A stretch of DNA of 64,000 bases from Asterella californica (lineage: Eukaryota > Streptophyta > Marchantiopsida > Marchantiales > Aytoniaceae): NCBI GenBank assembly GCA_036924285.1, contig JAYKYS010000008.1, positions 24,227,001 through 24,291,000 of the forward strand. Reading direction: 5' to 3'. The position numbers were made by a program, and so were the translations under genes. The notes beneath the pieces are model-generated. The model had not been told where the DNA came from. It searched no databases and saw nothing but the letters and a program-made list of their open reading frames with translations. Shown piece after piece: positions 46,219 to 59,882 of the stretch (position 1 is the stretch's first letter; the number at the start of each line of letters is the position of its first letter).

Positions 46219-49200
46219 TCAGCTGCTTTGAGAGTGTTTGTTCTTCTTCATCATCTGAATGAAGTCGGAGAAAGCTGCCAAGCCAAAACCAGTTCACTCA
46301 GCGGGCTAGCTTATACTATGAGGTTTACAGTCCTAAGGAGCTCAACAACATCCACAAGACGTCGCAGCGTGTGAATCTTATGCAGCATCTTCGCGTGCCT
46401 ACTTCTGAGGGCGCACCATGCTTTAAGGTAAGATGTAATTTACCTGGGTCGGCATCATGCGGACCAGGTGACGATTCTGGATGATACTGGATACTCATGA
46501 CTTTCATGGCAGGAAAAGTAAGACCCGCGCAAGTTCCATCATTCAAGTTGATGTGAGTAACTTCCGCACCTTCTGGGAGGGTTGCTGGATCCACAGCATA
46601 GTTGTGATTCTGCAGTGACGTTGGAAATGAAAGAAAGAAGGATGAAGTGGAAAAAAACTATCCTTCAAAACCATCACCGGTACGTACCTCGATTGCTACT
46701 ACACAAAGGACTGCACCAGAGGACTTCGTTTCCGGCATTTCAATGAACCAAGCAACAACCAACCAGTAGGAGTACCTGCGCGCTGATTTCAACTCGTCCG
46801 GTAGGAAGGTGTCGAACGGGATGGTTGCCTCCATGATGCCCGAACTTCATCTTGAAGGTCTTCCCTCCGAGAGCCTGGCCGAGCAGTTGGTGCCCCATGC
46901 AGATTCCAAAGACAGGCACCTGGCCCACACATTCGCGCACTGTTTCAACCGCATAGGGAACTGCAGATGGGTCTCCAGGTCCGTTGCTGAAAAGGATGCC
47001 ATCGGGCTTGACCTTCAGAACCTCCGATGCAGGCCAGGTCGATGGGACGACAGTAATTTTGCAGCCATATGAAGCCAGACGCCTCAAAATATTGTGCTTA
47101 ATACCGAAGTCATACGCAACCACCTGTAAGTGAATACAACCACAACGAGCAGAAGGATGAGTGGAAGTGAATAGAGAAAGAGGTCATCAAGCTCTAGATA
47201 ATAGATCAGTTTCCACCGTACAAGGCATCTGGCACGCTTTGCTGTGACGCTGTACCGAAAGTTCATGCACTTGTACGTCTGAGTTTGGGCTGACCTAACA
47301 CACCTGGCTCATCTACTTCACAAAAGGTAGATCTTCGAACATAAAGGACACTAAAAGGTATGAAACGTTACAAGCTGTTGATTTCGCCCGAGCTCTCGCC
47401 ACACTGGGACAGTGATCACTGTGCACACTACTTGACTAAATGAGGTTGATTAAAACATCAGTATGAAAATTCCTCAGTGCTAGAAAACGTTAAGCATCAG
47501 TTACGTTACATTGTATGTATCTGTAACTGCCACAGCTTCCTTACTGAATTCCCAGTCTGCTCCAGTTGTGTCGTTCCACTCATAAGGTTCCTTACATGAA
47601 ACCCCTGAGATAAGGTCCTTTCCTGATCACCCACATGAACGTTGTCCTCAAATCAGTCATCTTCAATAGCGCACATGTTTGTGCTCGGCTTACGACGAGC
47701 TTAGGACAAACCACAGCAGCAGCAAACACCGACGGTGAAGCTGGACGATCCATATAGAAAATATCAAGACAGACAGCCGGGCTCAAGGCAGCCTATAACA
47801 TAACTTGCACCAATGTAAATACACGCAAGACCAGATCAGTGATCAAAAGGGGACTAGTAATATGAAATTTTGAGCGTAATGAACCCTTTCTAATTGCCGT
47901 TAGAACGTGGGGGGTCAACCAGAGGATGAGAGTTCGTATTGGCAAACTACCAGGGGTTTATCGATCACCACGTGCAACAGACGACTCTGGAGGCCCAGCT
48001 TCTTTCCAAGTGGAGTCTATCGACTCTAAAAAGCAACTGCACATGAAATGAAGAAAATACCAACCCACGATACTCCAGTTTCGAGCCATTTGTAGGACCT
48101 CTTCATCAGTTAGGCTGGAGTCTGTAGTGAGAACTCCGACCAGGCTTCCGTCTTGTCTCAACCTCCTAGTAATAGCGCGTGTGTCGATGTCGGCTAGAAC
48201 AACAACAGTGGGCGATTTAACAGCAGAGCCAGATTATACATACTTAGAACTACTCGTTCTGAAAGGACTAACAGCACGTGTTATACAATCACAAGAAACA
48301 AGAAACTAATTACGTACTTATTCCCATGATATTTCTCTCCTTCAGATATTCAGACAGTGTCTCTGTCGACCTCCAGTTCGACACCCTGCAGTACGAAAAG
48401 TGAACAAATCGCGTAGTGAGGGAAATGACGTTAAAAAATGACAGACTGAATTTGAGAGAGCGCCATTGTCGAGTCGGCAACAATCAACTGAAATCTTACG
48501 TAGGGCTCAGATTTCGGATAATGAGGCCACCCAAGAAGCATTCCCCTGATTCTTCATCACCTGCACTTGCAGGAGACAAGGAGCTGGGTAACTATCATGA
48601 ACAGAACAGTACACTAACAACGAGATTATACTGAAGAAACTAAAAATAGCATGCCTAGAAAAGTGTTTTTAAGACAACCATACACGTGAGCACGAATACT
48701 AAACCCTGACCACTATATAGGGGATAAAACTGATGAGCTCTAGAAGGAGCAAACATCCATGGTTCAGTGCACAGGTCTAGCGGCCTGTAGGCAGCTTTGT
48801 CGAGAACAGAACTCGCAAAATGAGGACAACATGTTACCAGCGTTGATGCCAGTGTTGCCTATGTGAGGTTGTGTCATAACGACGAACTGGCCGGCATAGC
48901 TGGGATCTGTGAGAATTTCCTGGTACCTGCAAAATGGCAGCGAAGTGAGCTAAATGAGCTGCACAACGCTTTTAACACCAAGCACTTCTGTTTGAACTAA
49001 GATAAGGCAAGATTTCCGACTAATCGAGTTTCCAGAACCTAGACATCATTCATCCTCAATGCCATAGCTGTGACTTGAGTGGCAGAACATGTACCCAGTC
49101 AAAGACGTGTTGAACACAACTTCTCCGACTTGAGTTCCAGTAGCTCCAAACGTCTTCCCACGCCATATAGAGCCGTCTTCGAGCACGAGCCTGGTGTCAG

Positions 49201-49697
49201 TTGTCGCGTACGGCCTCTTCACTGCATGGAAGTGACCAAATTCAGTACACATTCCGCCCGCTTAAAATGCATAATATTATCCGTGGAAAACCTTAATTCA
49301 AACACAACAGCCCATGCGCAAGAGGACTTTAAGGACGAAGTCGTCGTCTATGCATTCCGCACATGCTGATATAACTCGGAACTGGATCGCTTGGACCTCC
49401 ACGCTCTAAACCCCAGAAAACTAGCAACTATGTCTTTGCCAACTCGACTCCTTCGTTCTAGCTGACAAGAAAGGGGAAACTGCTACCAGAAGTGGTGTTC
49501 CCCTCCGCGACTTGCACAGAGCACTTGACGATGGGCCTGATACCAATTCTCCGCCCGCCGCAAGCTCTGCTAGTTTTGTGATTGAAGAAATCGACAGACT
49601 TCGTGAACGAGCTCCTCACAAACCCCAACGAGGTCTGAAGATTGACGACATGATGGTTCAGCATTGCCGTCGGAGCTGGCAGCAATTGTATCGTCAT
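46219..49697 (-). CDS. CARA: Carbamoyl-phosphate synthase small subunit, plastid, 10 exons
   Basis: It supplies the glutamine amidotransferase subunit: ammonia from glutamine passes to the large subunit CARB, which makes carbamoyl phosphate for arginine and pyrimidines in the plastid. Exons, read downwards: 49697-49487, 49221-49095, 48926-48838, 48560-48500, 48385-48318, 48193-48065, 47622-47510, 47123-46776, 46609-46444 and 46274-46219. Every intron is GT-AG and all phases join into 455 codons without a stop; the Arabidopsis protein is about 430. The first 60 or so residues are basic and Ser/Thr-rich, as in a plastid transit peptide. The CPSase domain follows ([34 protein letters not shown]). 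The class I GATase domain starts near residue 267: the nucleophile is Cys341 in [15 protein letters not shown], with His425 and Glu427 in [14 protein letters not shown] at 49697 is the first in frame; 49664 is an alternative. Confidence 0.95.
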
Positions 49698-50895
49698 CTT
49701 CAACAGCAAACGATTCAGATCTTTCCGCCTCCACTATCCCTGTTTTTAACACACCGCGAACACAAGGACCAACCGGTAATGAAGAGAAGCTCAAATCAAT
49801 CCACAGGGCGCAAATGCTACCTTCCAACGCAAAAATCCTCAACGTACAAACTCGAGTAATTCCATACACCACGGACCAAAAGAGCTCTCACTCCACCACT
49901 CTCGCAATTTGGACTCCTACTCAGATCAATCCACTTTCAACTCAAAGGAGAAGAAAAGAGAAATTTCAATCCCAAATCCACCATAAACTACCAAATGCGT
50001 ATCTCTTGCTGCAAGCAAGACCAACTCAGCTAACCTGACGCATATTCAGGTCGGCGCATCCGCTGTTAGCACAAACAGAGCATCGCAAAGCACTGCAACG
50101 TACAAGGCACTTGAAAATTGTGCTAAAACGATGACTAGTAAGTTACTAACCTCTATGTGAGTGATCCGGGAATAAACCGCGACTACAGAGGAACAGATCC
50201 CACTCACGCTTCCTGCACGAGCCGAACAGAACCGCTACGCCCGAGTCAGCAGCGAAAGAGAGGAAGAGAGATTTCGCTTTGATGTGATGACTTCGCAGTT
50301 CGACAGTCAGAGTGGAAGGACGGACTTCATTGCTCGTGCCCTCGCCACAGTGCACTAGCTCGAGTGAGTGCATGCACACGATTTGACCTGTACCGCCGAG
50401 GCAGCCAGCAGTTATCGACGGCCCTCTCCAGTCAGACTCTGTGCATGCATGGAGGATAAAATATCATTCATTCTGGCTAGCAAAAGATAAACACGAGATT
50501 TAGTCCATTCACTTTTATTCTTTGCGGCAACCATCAACTTGAGTGTTCAGGTTAAAACAAAAAACAAAAATATATGTATTATACATATTGAGTTGCATGC
50601 CACCAGATAAATAAATAATATGCATGCAACATGAACTTCTGGGGAATGTTTTACTGCTTGCATAAATGTTAAACTTTAAATTTTAACTAAATTGACAGGA
50701 AAAAATTAAAATATTTCTAGATATTAAATGTTAGTTGGACCTGGAAATATAGAAAGATCCCGAAATAATCCATAAGGGAATCATAGACCTATGCATTTCA
50801 AAGACTAGAAATTTATTTATTTACTTATTTAGTTTGTTTGTTTTAGGTAATATATTTAACTCTTGCAAGAGTTACAAGAGTTCTAAAATGCATAA
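49698..50895 (-). promoter_or_regulatory. Presumed 5' leader and promoter of CARA
   Basis: No independent gene is seen. Up to about 50450 the sequence is GC-richer; beyond that it becomes strongly AT-rich. Open frames in the leader on the minus strand (49570-49872, 50146-50379) have no domain. No TATA box is fixed. Confidence 0.35.
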
Positions 50896-50899
50896 GCTA

Positions 50900-52261
50900 C
50901 GAGAAGTATTACTAATGAAGAAGCAAAAGGAACTCTGCTCTTATTAGAAAGACATATATCTCAAGAGGAGAATAACTTAGTTGTATCACATCCGTAGCAG
51001 AGAGCACAATTACTTTGACATTTCCACGAAGAGTTGAGACATTTTGGAGTGAAGCGCTCGTATAGCTTACTCTCAAGGACAATATTGATGATGCGATATG
51101 CACACTGATGTGCAGCAGTTTGTGACACGATGTGTGATCTGTGATCGAATACGAGCATCATTCAATGCTCCTAATCCATAGTTACATCTCTTACTGATTA
51201 TGAGGTTAGGTTATCGTTGGAGTTTGGACTTTTTGAAACTTTTATCGTTGACTGTTGACTGTACAACATAACCAGTATGTGTTAATGTTGATGGAGCACT
51301 TCTCCAAGTGGATTGAGTTGGTGGCACTACCGAACAAGGAGAGTGAGGGTGTAACCTATGCTTTCTTAGATCGAGTGTTGAGTCATTTTGGTGCACCAAC
51401 CGAACTAACCATGGTACGGAGTTTCGTGATGAGTTTCAGACCTTGTGTGATCGGACACTGATTGATCATCGTACTACATCTCGAGATCACCCTGAGAGAA
51501 ATGACTTGGCAAGAAGAGTTGTTTAGACTATGAAGAGAAGATTGCACAAGTATGGCTTGTAGAAGGGTCATCATGGAAACTGAGATCTTTAGCTACCATG
51601 GTTGACTATGGGTTATCGTTTCAGTCGACAAGCATCTTTGGCATCTTTCTCATCATACTTTTTGCTATACGGTCGAGAATTATATTTACCTGCAGTCGTT
51701 CATAGTGATTCTGCTGAGGTTGTGAACCTTGATTGTCTTAATAAGTGAGTGAGAGTATGTTCTCAACGAGTTGGGATGTTTCAGCGAGTTATGCTGATGA
51801 CATTTGAGAACTTATCGATTGTTCAACATAGAAGTAGGTTACGGTATGTGATATTCGAGGAGGAGGTTATCAACCATCATTCATAGGTTCCATCTTGACG
51901 GTTACATGTATTTACAATAAACAGCACCGACGACCTTGGATGTGATTGCAAGATGCACTATAATACGAGTGCGTGAGATATTATCGTCTGGTGTTCTCAT
52001 GTTAAGGGTTGTGATGGTGTATGTTGAAAGGATCATGTGTCTAATTGTGCGCCATGTCATCTTCCTAACATAGACTGTTCTGTGGATCCAAGCTTGACGA
52101 TTGTATGTGTAAGCGTGAAGTGTATGTTATGTGAATCTGCTAGTGGAGCGACCACTATGTTGTTATGTGATGGTTGTTCAAGAAGATGATACATGTTATG
52201 TTTAACACCTCCTCTCATCATAGTTCCGCAAGAGCGATGGATATGTCCTCGTTGCAATTAG
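50900..52261 (+). pseudogene. Ty3/gypsy integrase remnant ending in a PHD finger
   Basis: Plus-strand pieces in shifting frames read as the last third of a gypsy polyprotein. Around 51095-51240 is the integrase zinc region (HTDVQQFVTRCVICDRIRAS, then RLGYRWSLDF). 51255-51460 is the core (VLMLMEHFSKWIELVALPNK, then LDRVLSHFGAPTEL). 51460-51720 continues with DHRTTSR and a YGRE-type block. The tail contains a CAPCHLP block near 52050 and then, at 52121-52255, a PHD-type zinc finger: CMLC, nine residues, CDGC, a TGA where Trp is usual, a Tyr in place of the ligand His, LCLTPPL and WICPRC. A TAG at 52259-52261 ends it. The family is distinct from the gypsy copies at 1-30 kb. Confidence 0.75.
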
Positions 52262-52431
52262 CGAGGTAGCTCATTCAACCTTCACGTGGTATGGATTGTA
52301 GACATGTGACTAATGATGGACGACGTAATACTGATCTCGTGATCTTTGCATCGAAGAAGGTGCATATCACGTAGGTGGATCAGATGACTATCTGGAGTTC
52401 AAGCTACCAAACCGCCAGCTAGGGAGGGGAT
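52262..52431 (+). other. Gypsy 3' untranslated segment with polypurine tract
   Basis: Degenerate sequence after the polyprotein stop, ending in AGGGAGGGGA (52421-52430), the polypurine tract directly before an LTR. Confidence 0.6.
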
Positions 52432-52841
52432 TGTGGTATACTTGGGTATGTGTATGACACTTTGTGCTTGTTATGTGTATGTGGTTTGTAGTTTAGACAG
52501 CGATGTATGTTGTATAGCGATGTGTATGTGCACGACAGATGTCACATTGTTTTCATCCGTTGCTAGTTTGGTCGAATGCGCAGTGATGCACGCCGGTAGT
52601 ACCATTAGTTCGGGTAGTATCGTTAGCAAAGTTTCTTGGGTTGAGATCGTCAAGGAGTATATTCGAGTTGGAACTTGTAGTCTCATCTCTTTTCTCGAGT
52701 TGAGTCTTCAAGCTCCTAGCTATGATAGGTGCGCTTAGTGAGTAGAACATGGATTCTCTAGAGCACATAGTGGGTTTTGGCTTGATTCGTGAGTGATCTC
52801 TTGTCGGTTGGCAAGTGCTTATACATGTGTTCTCATATTCA
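52432..52841 (+). repeat. Probable 3' LTR of the PHD-type gypsy element
   Basis: It starts TGTGGTATACTTGGGTATGT after the polypurine tract and plausibly ends at CATATTCA (52841), giving TG...CA ends and about 410 bp. The end is inferred from the start of the next copy at 52844. Confidence 0.6.
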
Positions 52842-52843
52842 AT

Positions 52844-52950
52844 TGTGGTATACTTGTGTATGTGTATGACACTTTGTGCTTGTTATGTATATGTGGTTTG
52901 TAGTTTAGACAGTAATATGTGTTGTGTAACGATGTGTATGCGCACGATAA
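52844..52950 (+). repeat. Second, truncated copy of the same LTR start
   Basis: TGTGGTATACTTGTGTATGT repeats the first roughly 107 bases of the LTR at 52432 with about ten differences; similarity then stops abruptly after GCGCACGA. Confidence 0.8.
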
Positions 52951-55617
52951 TCTCGTTGACAGTCTTCAAAGTTAATTCTAGTGTGAAGTCACACCCTTGT
53001 TTTCTTACCCTGAACTTTTACTCACATGTATTAAAGAGTATTTTTGTATTGAAGACAAAACCCACACCGTCCCTATGCAAATCATCGCACAAGATTTACA
53101 TCCTACTGAAGACGGTTATTTTTTCTTGTTTTTTGACGGATGTGTACTTTGTATGCATATTAGCTGAAACGAGATATGAAGAAGTGTCATGTAAAGAGCT
53201 AGTTGAGATGAAATGAATAGATGGTGTCAAAGTTATGATGAATCATCTTCAACGGCTAAGAGAACAAAAATCGTAACTCTATCACAACTAACTTTCTATA
53301 GAATGGCTTATTCTGAATCATCTGTGATTTGTGAATAGACACTACGAGCCTTTCATTATTATTCTTAGTTCTGACACATAGAATAATTGCTCAGAGCATA
53401 GATTCTCTATCGTACCACAGAGGAAAAGAGTGAAAATCATTAAGAAAATGAACGTGGCATTTTCTTGCGAGCACTTTTGGTGATGCTCGTAGGAAACAAG
53501 GTCTGGCTAAAGTGGTTACTCCCTCCTGCGGGTCTAAAATCTTTTGGAAATGTTCTAATTTTTACACCCCTAATAGATATTTGTTTTGCACTGATCTTGC
53601 ACTTGTGAGATCAAGATAATATTGTTTTTGTTTCATCGTCTTCATATCATGAAGAATTGCTCGTGAATGGACAAATTTTGATATGTTGCTAGTTGGTAGG
53701 AGAGTGTGGGAAAACTAATAGTTGGTTAAAGATCAAATTTCAAACAAAAAATCTTTGATAATCAATAGAATGTTACATACATAAGCTAATTAGGAGGACT
53801 TAATTCAATACTTTAAGAAGTTCTCACATCTATATAGTGTGATAGTTTGTTATCAGTTAAGAGAGGTCCAATTGTTATGTTCATACCAACTGAACTTTCT
53901 ATAGTTTCGATGTGTCCAAAAATCTTCTCATTGAGATGATATAGAATTATAAATGTTTCCTTAACATTTGTCATGTGTGTTCCTGAGATACGCAATGTCA
54001 TGTGTTTGAACACAATGTTTTATTATATATTCATTAAAATTTGAAATACAAAATTCGATTGTCATGGTTTAACCATATGTTCAATTCAGCTGAACTTTTG
54101 CGATAGATAAGTTAGCAATAACAATAAACCTCATTATGTTTTAAACCTCATTATGGTTAAATCTATATTATAAATATATAAGAATATTAAATATAGTATT
54201 CACACTTGATCGAATTATAACTTTCTATAATGTTTGTATGTGAACTCTAGTCACTCTTGTCTTCGAGTATCGATTATTTATTATGTAGGAGATACTGAAT
54301 TTTATATAAATCTCAAAATAACAGTAACTAGACATCCGTAAATTTTGTTTACCATATTTTGTAGTTGAATTTATATCAAAATATATTCTGATTCAAAAAA
54401 AGGAACTACTCATATCAATAAAAAATTAACAATAATTTCAACTGAGAAAATCGAAAGATTGGAAGACATAAGACGTTCAATTTGAGAGCGCTCTTAGTTG
54501 GATTTTGGGAAATATAGGATTGCTTAAGTACAAGAGAACTACTCAACTAATAAATTTGAATAGAAGCATTCCAATATAATTACTTATACATTTAATTTAC
54601 TTAAGTTTCTGAATATTATTTAAATCAGTTCTTTTATATTATAATCGTAGACATGGGGATTCATAACAATAAGAATGCGCTCAAGTTGATCTTATATATT
54701 AAAGACTTAGTATGAAATAAAGCATACCTCATACGAAATAAGGCATACCTATGGTTTCCTTATAAACACGTGTAAAGAAAAATATGGTTTTTTATTATTT
54801 TGATATTTTGTCTAATAAAATTTTTTAATTTTAAATGATTATATAGTAAAATTATATTGATTTATATACAGAAGATTAATGATTGTGAAATGTTTCTTTT
54901 TGTTTATAAAATATAGTATTTTCCACTTTCCATTTTTAGAAAATCCATTAGATATAATAAAATAAATTTTGACTTGCACGTGTTCTCAACAAAATATAAA
55001 GATTTCTCTCTCAGAGATTTCCATATACCCTTCATTTATATAGTTTTGGTATAATATATATATTTATATAATACTGTATAAATACTACTTATTATTTACA
55101 ATAATTTTGCAATATAGTTTACACTAGTGCACAAACACATTATGATTAAATGAATGCTCTAAACAATATGTGAAACATTGTATAATAGTAATTAAAAATA
55201 TATGTTTCTTTTCGGTTTTTATAATACGAAGGTTTCAGTTTCATATTACATAGGATGTCAATAGTAGATAAAATATATAACTTCGATAAATCTCAGTGAT
55301 TTAAATATTTATGTTAAAACGGAAAATACTTATTTATTCAAATCATGCATATACAGGATAAAATATTTATGAAAGATATATGTGAATATTTTATACTTTC
55401 ATTTCCATATGAAAACCACAATGTTTATCATTCACTGGAATTCTGTTATTGTTTCATGTTCTGTACTCATTACGTTTGAACCAATAATCAAATGGTAATT
55501 AATTGTCATCCGAGATGGATGATGTTCATCGAGTATATCGCTAGAGCTTGAACATGTTTCTAGCTGCAGAAGGTATTAACTGTTATGTTAACACGGAGAA
55601 CTTGCTTTCGAAGAATG

Positions 55618-55662
55618 ACATGTATCACAAGTAATTTACATAAACTCTATTGTGATACATGT
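55618..55662. repeat. Perfect 13-bp inverted repeat, 19-base loop
   Basis: ACATGTATCACAA at 55618-55630 pairs exactly with 55650-55662. Confidence 0.9.
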
Positions 55663-56204
55663 TTTACCTTGTAACTAGTAGTTTGTTACAGACTTTAATC
55701 GTACTCAATTACAATCGGGCAAATCATAATGTCACTACAATATGGACACGTTGTTACTTTTTTCTGTATTTGTGTTCTATACTATGATAATATTAATGCA
55801 TCCCAGTGACTTTCAGCGAAGTTTATTGTATGTAATGTTATTGCAAAATATGTGTGTCACATTTAAATTATAGACTAATCAGATATCATAAATTCAATTA
55901 TAATCCATCCGTTAAATGTACTCCAAGCGGAAAACAATACTCCATGTACTCCAATGTACACCAAGCGAGAAAAACAACCCATAAGTGAAGTGCTTGCCAA
56001 CGCACTGCAAAATATATATGAGCAACAACGTTGCGAGTTAAAAAATAGTTTTGATCAAAGTTTTATTTATTACCAAGCCATTCTGTCAAATATATATTCT
56101 GAAAATAGAAAACTGCTTATTCAGGAGCAATACTAGGTGAATATGCTTGCTTCTTGTATTTAAAACTCATTATTGTTAACACAACTGGTGCGAGATGAGC
56201 ATGC

Positions 56205-56245
56205 TCGATAACATAAAGGAAACTTTCACTCTTTTATGTTATCGA
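56205..56245. repeat. Perfect 13-bp inverted repeat, 15-base loop
   Basis: TCGATAACATAAA at 56205-56217 pairs exactly with 56233-56245. Confidence 0.9.
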
Positions 56246-56755
56246 AAAAAATATAAATATTATATGAGAATTCTGGACTAAGCTTTGAAAAAAAGTTAAA
56301 TCTATCTATATATATTAAATGATGATTCGACGTAAAGAAAGAAAAAAACCACTTTAGTTAATACATTAAGTTCTCATCTAACTCATCTTGACAGAAAGGT
56401 TAGGTAATAGAATAAGCTTTCTACACTCTTCCATCTTCAGATGAAATGAACAAAATAAGCAAGCAAGGTGCTATATATAAAAGTTTAGTAATACTTGTAA
56501 CATGAATTTTGGATGAAAGTTAAGACTTGTATTAAAGCACTAACTTCTATGTTCTTGTCCTTCAGTAGTGAATCGTACAACAGTAAAACCTTAGTTTCGA
56601 TCTTATTCTAAACCAGTTTTATAGGTATTAAAGTTTTCTCGTTATTTTGAGGGGAGTCAAACTGATTTCACTGATTTGATTTTCCGTGAAAGATCTCTTA
56701 AACTTGATATGAAACATCGCAGACGAGAGCTTTTTGGAGATGCATGAGATTAATC

Positions 56756-56806
56756 GAAGAGGGTGATTAATATGCACGAGAGGCATGCATATTAATCACC
56801 CTCTTC
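56756..56806. repeat. Perfect 21-bp inverted repeat, 9-base loop
   Basis: Arms 56756-56776 (begins GAAGAGGGTGATTAATATGC) and 56786-56806 are exact reverse complements. Confidence 0.95.
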
Positions 56807-59800
56807 TAAGTTCGGAAGAGGGGAAATAGGCAGTCCCTTTAATTTATAATCTAACCCTTCTTCTTGGAACAGTTATGTTATAATTTAAATTTTATAAATT
56901 TAAATTTTTTTTCTCGTGCAAGGAAGAGCGGTTCATACCATGAGATACCAGTGCTTATGGGTTTTTTACTGCTGAGACCATGTTGCTCTAATTTATAAAT
57001 TTAAATTTACTAACGTAAAATTAATAGAATAAATTTAGCTAAAATTTGTCACATCCCTTCTAAAATATTTCTTCAATCGAGCATGTGTCTTGTAATTTTC
57101 CCCGTAATGCATCCTTCTATGTTGCATAATGTTTTCATTAAACTTTTCTGAAATTGGTTCTCAGCCAATAGTTCATCATTATTTTCTGAACCGTGTATAT
57201 GTTTGTCATTTCCTCTCTTCGGTCAAAGCTGCACTTTGTATCCATATTGGAAGCTTGTAATTCTCACAAGTTGGTGAACAAAAACAAGCCCTGAGAGTAA
57301 AGTCAATTTTGGTTAAATAAATTGGTTTTCAGGTGAACCATTTATACCTAAAAACTTCACTATCATGATCAAATGTGTATGGACGATGTTGTTATCTATG
57401 TCATGTGCTACAACATAAGTGGTCAAGTTAAACTTTTAATATATACATAACTCTTCTCATTTATAGGTTTAAGTCCTCGTATGTCACCTCAATACATACG
57501 CAAGGATTATAGAAATATAAAGTCTATCTTCCTCTATACTTTGGAGTGGCTTTATTTACAATACATCATCCTCTGGGTGGATTATCAGACAAAACATTTC
57601 ATAAAGTTGAAGTGTTAGATCTTCTCGTAAAACAATATAGAGTTATATCTTTTTATCCTTTACGTTCCAGGAGTCGCTATAGTAGTGATGGTTTCTCAAT
57701 CTTTAACATTTTAGTTCTCTCAGGGGTCTTACCTCATAGAGGGATTTAGGACTGAGACTTGTGCTATATTTAGTATCTTTTTTGATATTCTTCATATGGA
57801 AAATAGCTAAATGGAACGCAGTTAATGTATGACCAAACCTCTTCCTTGTGGAAGGATCTGCTCGTAACTGTACTTATCAGAACTTAAATTATTCATACGT
57901 TGAAAATAAAAATATGTAGATACAGTAGTGTCGAAGTGCTTTCTCTCATGGTTTAAGTTAAACTTTTATTTATATGCATCCAACTATAATCTTCACAAGA
58001 GGGACATAAAACCAGCGATTGGGTTAGAGGCACTAATATCATGGTATTGCTAAACATGATGCATTCTAATGCAGATAAATATTACTTTATTCGTTACATA
58101 TTAAAATATGTAGACAAGAGATGATGACACCTTGACGATATTATTTTTATTCTATTTGGTGTTGGTATTCCACGGTCACCAAACAGAAAGTTCATATACC
58201 AAAACCAAATCTTTGCTTATATTTTTATTATTATCTTTTCTCACTTTTTGTTGCAAAGGACGCTTTCGATATATATTCATTCTTGAATGTGTTCAAATGT
58301 ATAACAAATACAGATTTTGGATCAAATGCATCTGGTATCTATAACTCAAGAAACTTCAAAAGTTTAGTAAAGCAAACTGGTCATTATTAGTTCATACAAA
58401 GTTGTGTTATCGACTAATCGCTCTTGCTCATTTTGGACTATCAAGATACATAATAGTTGAAACCTTGCAACTATTTCTTGCTAAGTTGTCTCAACCAAGC
58501 TAGATATACTTGCAAGTCCATTTAAATGATCTTGGATATGAGATCTTTGATAAATCACGATGATATAAAACTTGATATTTTTTAACTCTATTACGGATAT
58601 AAAATGAACTACGTGACAACACATATGATGTGACATTCGATCATCCAACAATTACAACAGCGAGTATACAAATGTCGCGTACATGACAGATGTGACAATC
58701 TTCATTAACATGATTTGTGGATCAGTCTTGGATTTGATGTTGAGTTTTTCCAAGCGAATGGACCAATGCTTTGTTCATCTTGGTGCTCATTGTCTCATCC
58801 ATTACTTCCAGTGGTTTGTCTTTTCTTGTTGCTGATCTTTATTATGTGTGTTGTGGTGGTAATTTGCTGACAGATTTTGAAACAGTGTTTGACTTCTCAA
58901 TGCGATCAACATTTTTCTGAGTTGTTGTTGGTCATTGTCTTGTCTTTTTTACTCCTCGTCTTTGCTGTTGCTTGTTCTCACTGGTATATTTTGTCGTTTA
59001 TCTTAAAAGGAAAAATTAAGGTTTTACTATATTTTTCTACTCAAGGACGAAGCTCTTGGAGGTACATATATCGCATATGGAGCTATTGATTGTGCAGAAA
59101 TTATCAAGAACTTTGATCTTGGAGGTTTATGTCTTTCGACGAATAAGGTTATTGTTATAGAACGAGTGCAAGTCAATTATGTTCTCACTTAGTGCGTTTC
59201 TTCAATTCTTTATAGAGAAGACTAAGTATGTGATTCTATCTTGGAAGTTTCATCTTCATTTGTAAAGTTTTACAGTCACGTTCTTTGTAATTGAGTGTAT
59301 GCATATGATATGTTCTTCTTTAGATTTTCAGCTTCCCTAATTGCTGTTGTGGGTACTTCACAATTGTTTGGATTTTGGGCTGAAGTTTGTACACTATTGA
59401 AATTTTTATTGCTCACGCTTGGAGCTAAGATGACATGCAAGATTCGACATGTATGATCGAGTGACATGATGAGAAGGAAGGCTATTGGATTGTCAGCAAT
59501 GGAACTTTTTTAGACATTCACATTATTACTTCAGTTGAACTTCGATTGTTGTTTTTCATTTGTGCACTTCTTACGCATTGACATGAGTGCATCTTTCAAC
59601 AACATCTCTTGCAATGATGAGTCGAATCGTCAATGCTATAATGTGTATAGAACTCTTCAAGTTGTAGTCGGTTATAAGGGCAGAAGAGAACTATCTTCAC
59701 GACTCAAAAAGCAGTAGAGTTTTGGATGGAGACTTTTAATTTTTAGGTTTCCAATCATAAATATTTGATTCAACTCATTTCTTTTAAACAAAAATGAACA

Positions 59801-59843
59801 CGATGTTCTCTTGCATCCTTACTGCATCTCTTGTGGGGTCCGG

Positions 59844-59882
59844 ATATGAAAAGATCACCTTGTTTATGTTATCTTTTCATAT
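59844..59882. repeat. Perfect 12-bp inverted repeat, 15-base loop
   Basis: ATATGAAAAGAT at 59844-59855 pairs exactly with 59871-59882. Confidence 0.85.

Noticed and set aside
49570..49872. Acidic open frame overlapping the first exon of carA
   Set aside because: It overlaps the transit-peptide exon in another frame, lacks an ATG in a good position and cannot splice to the conserved exons in phase.
52121..52255. A host PHD-finger gene
   Set aside because: It follows gypsy integrase blocks in the same orientation, contains a stop and is followed by a polypurine tract and LTR, so it belongs to the element.
50900..52261. A chromodomain at the integrase end, as in chromoviruses
   Set aside because: No chromodomain pattern is visible before the stop; the zinc finger occupies that position.
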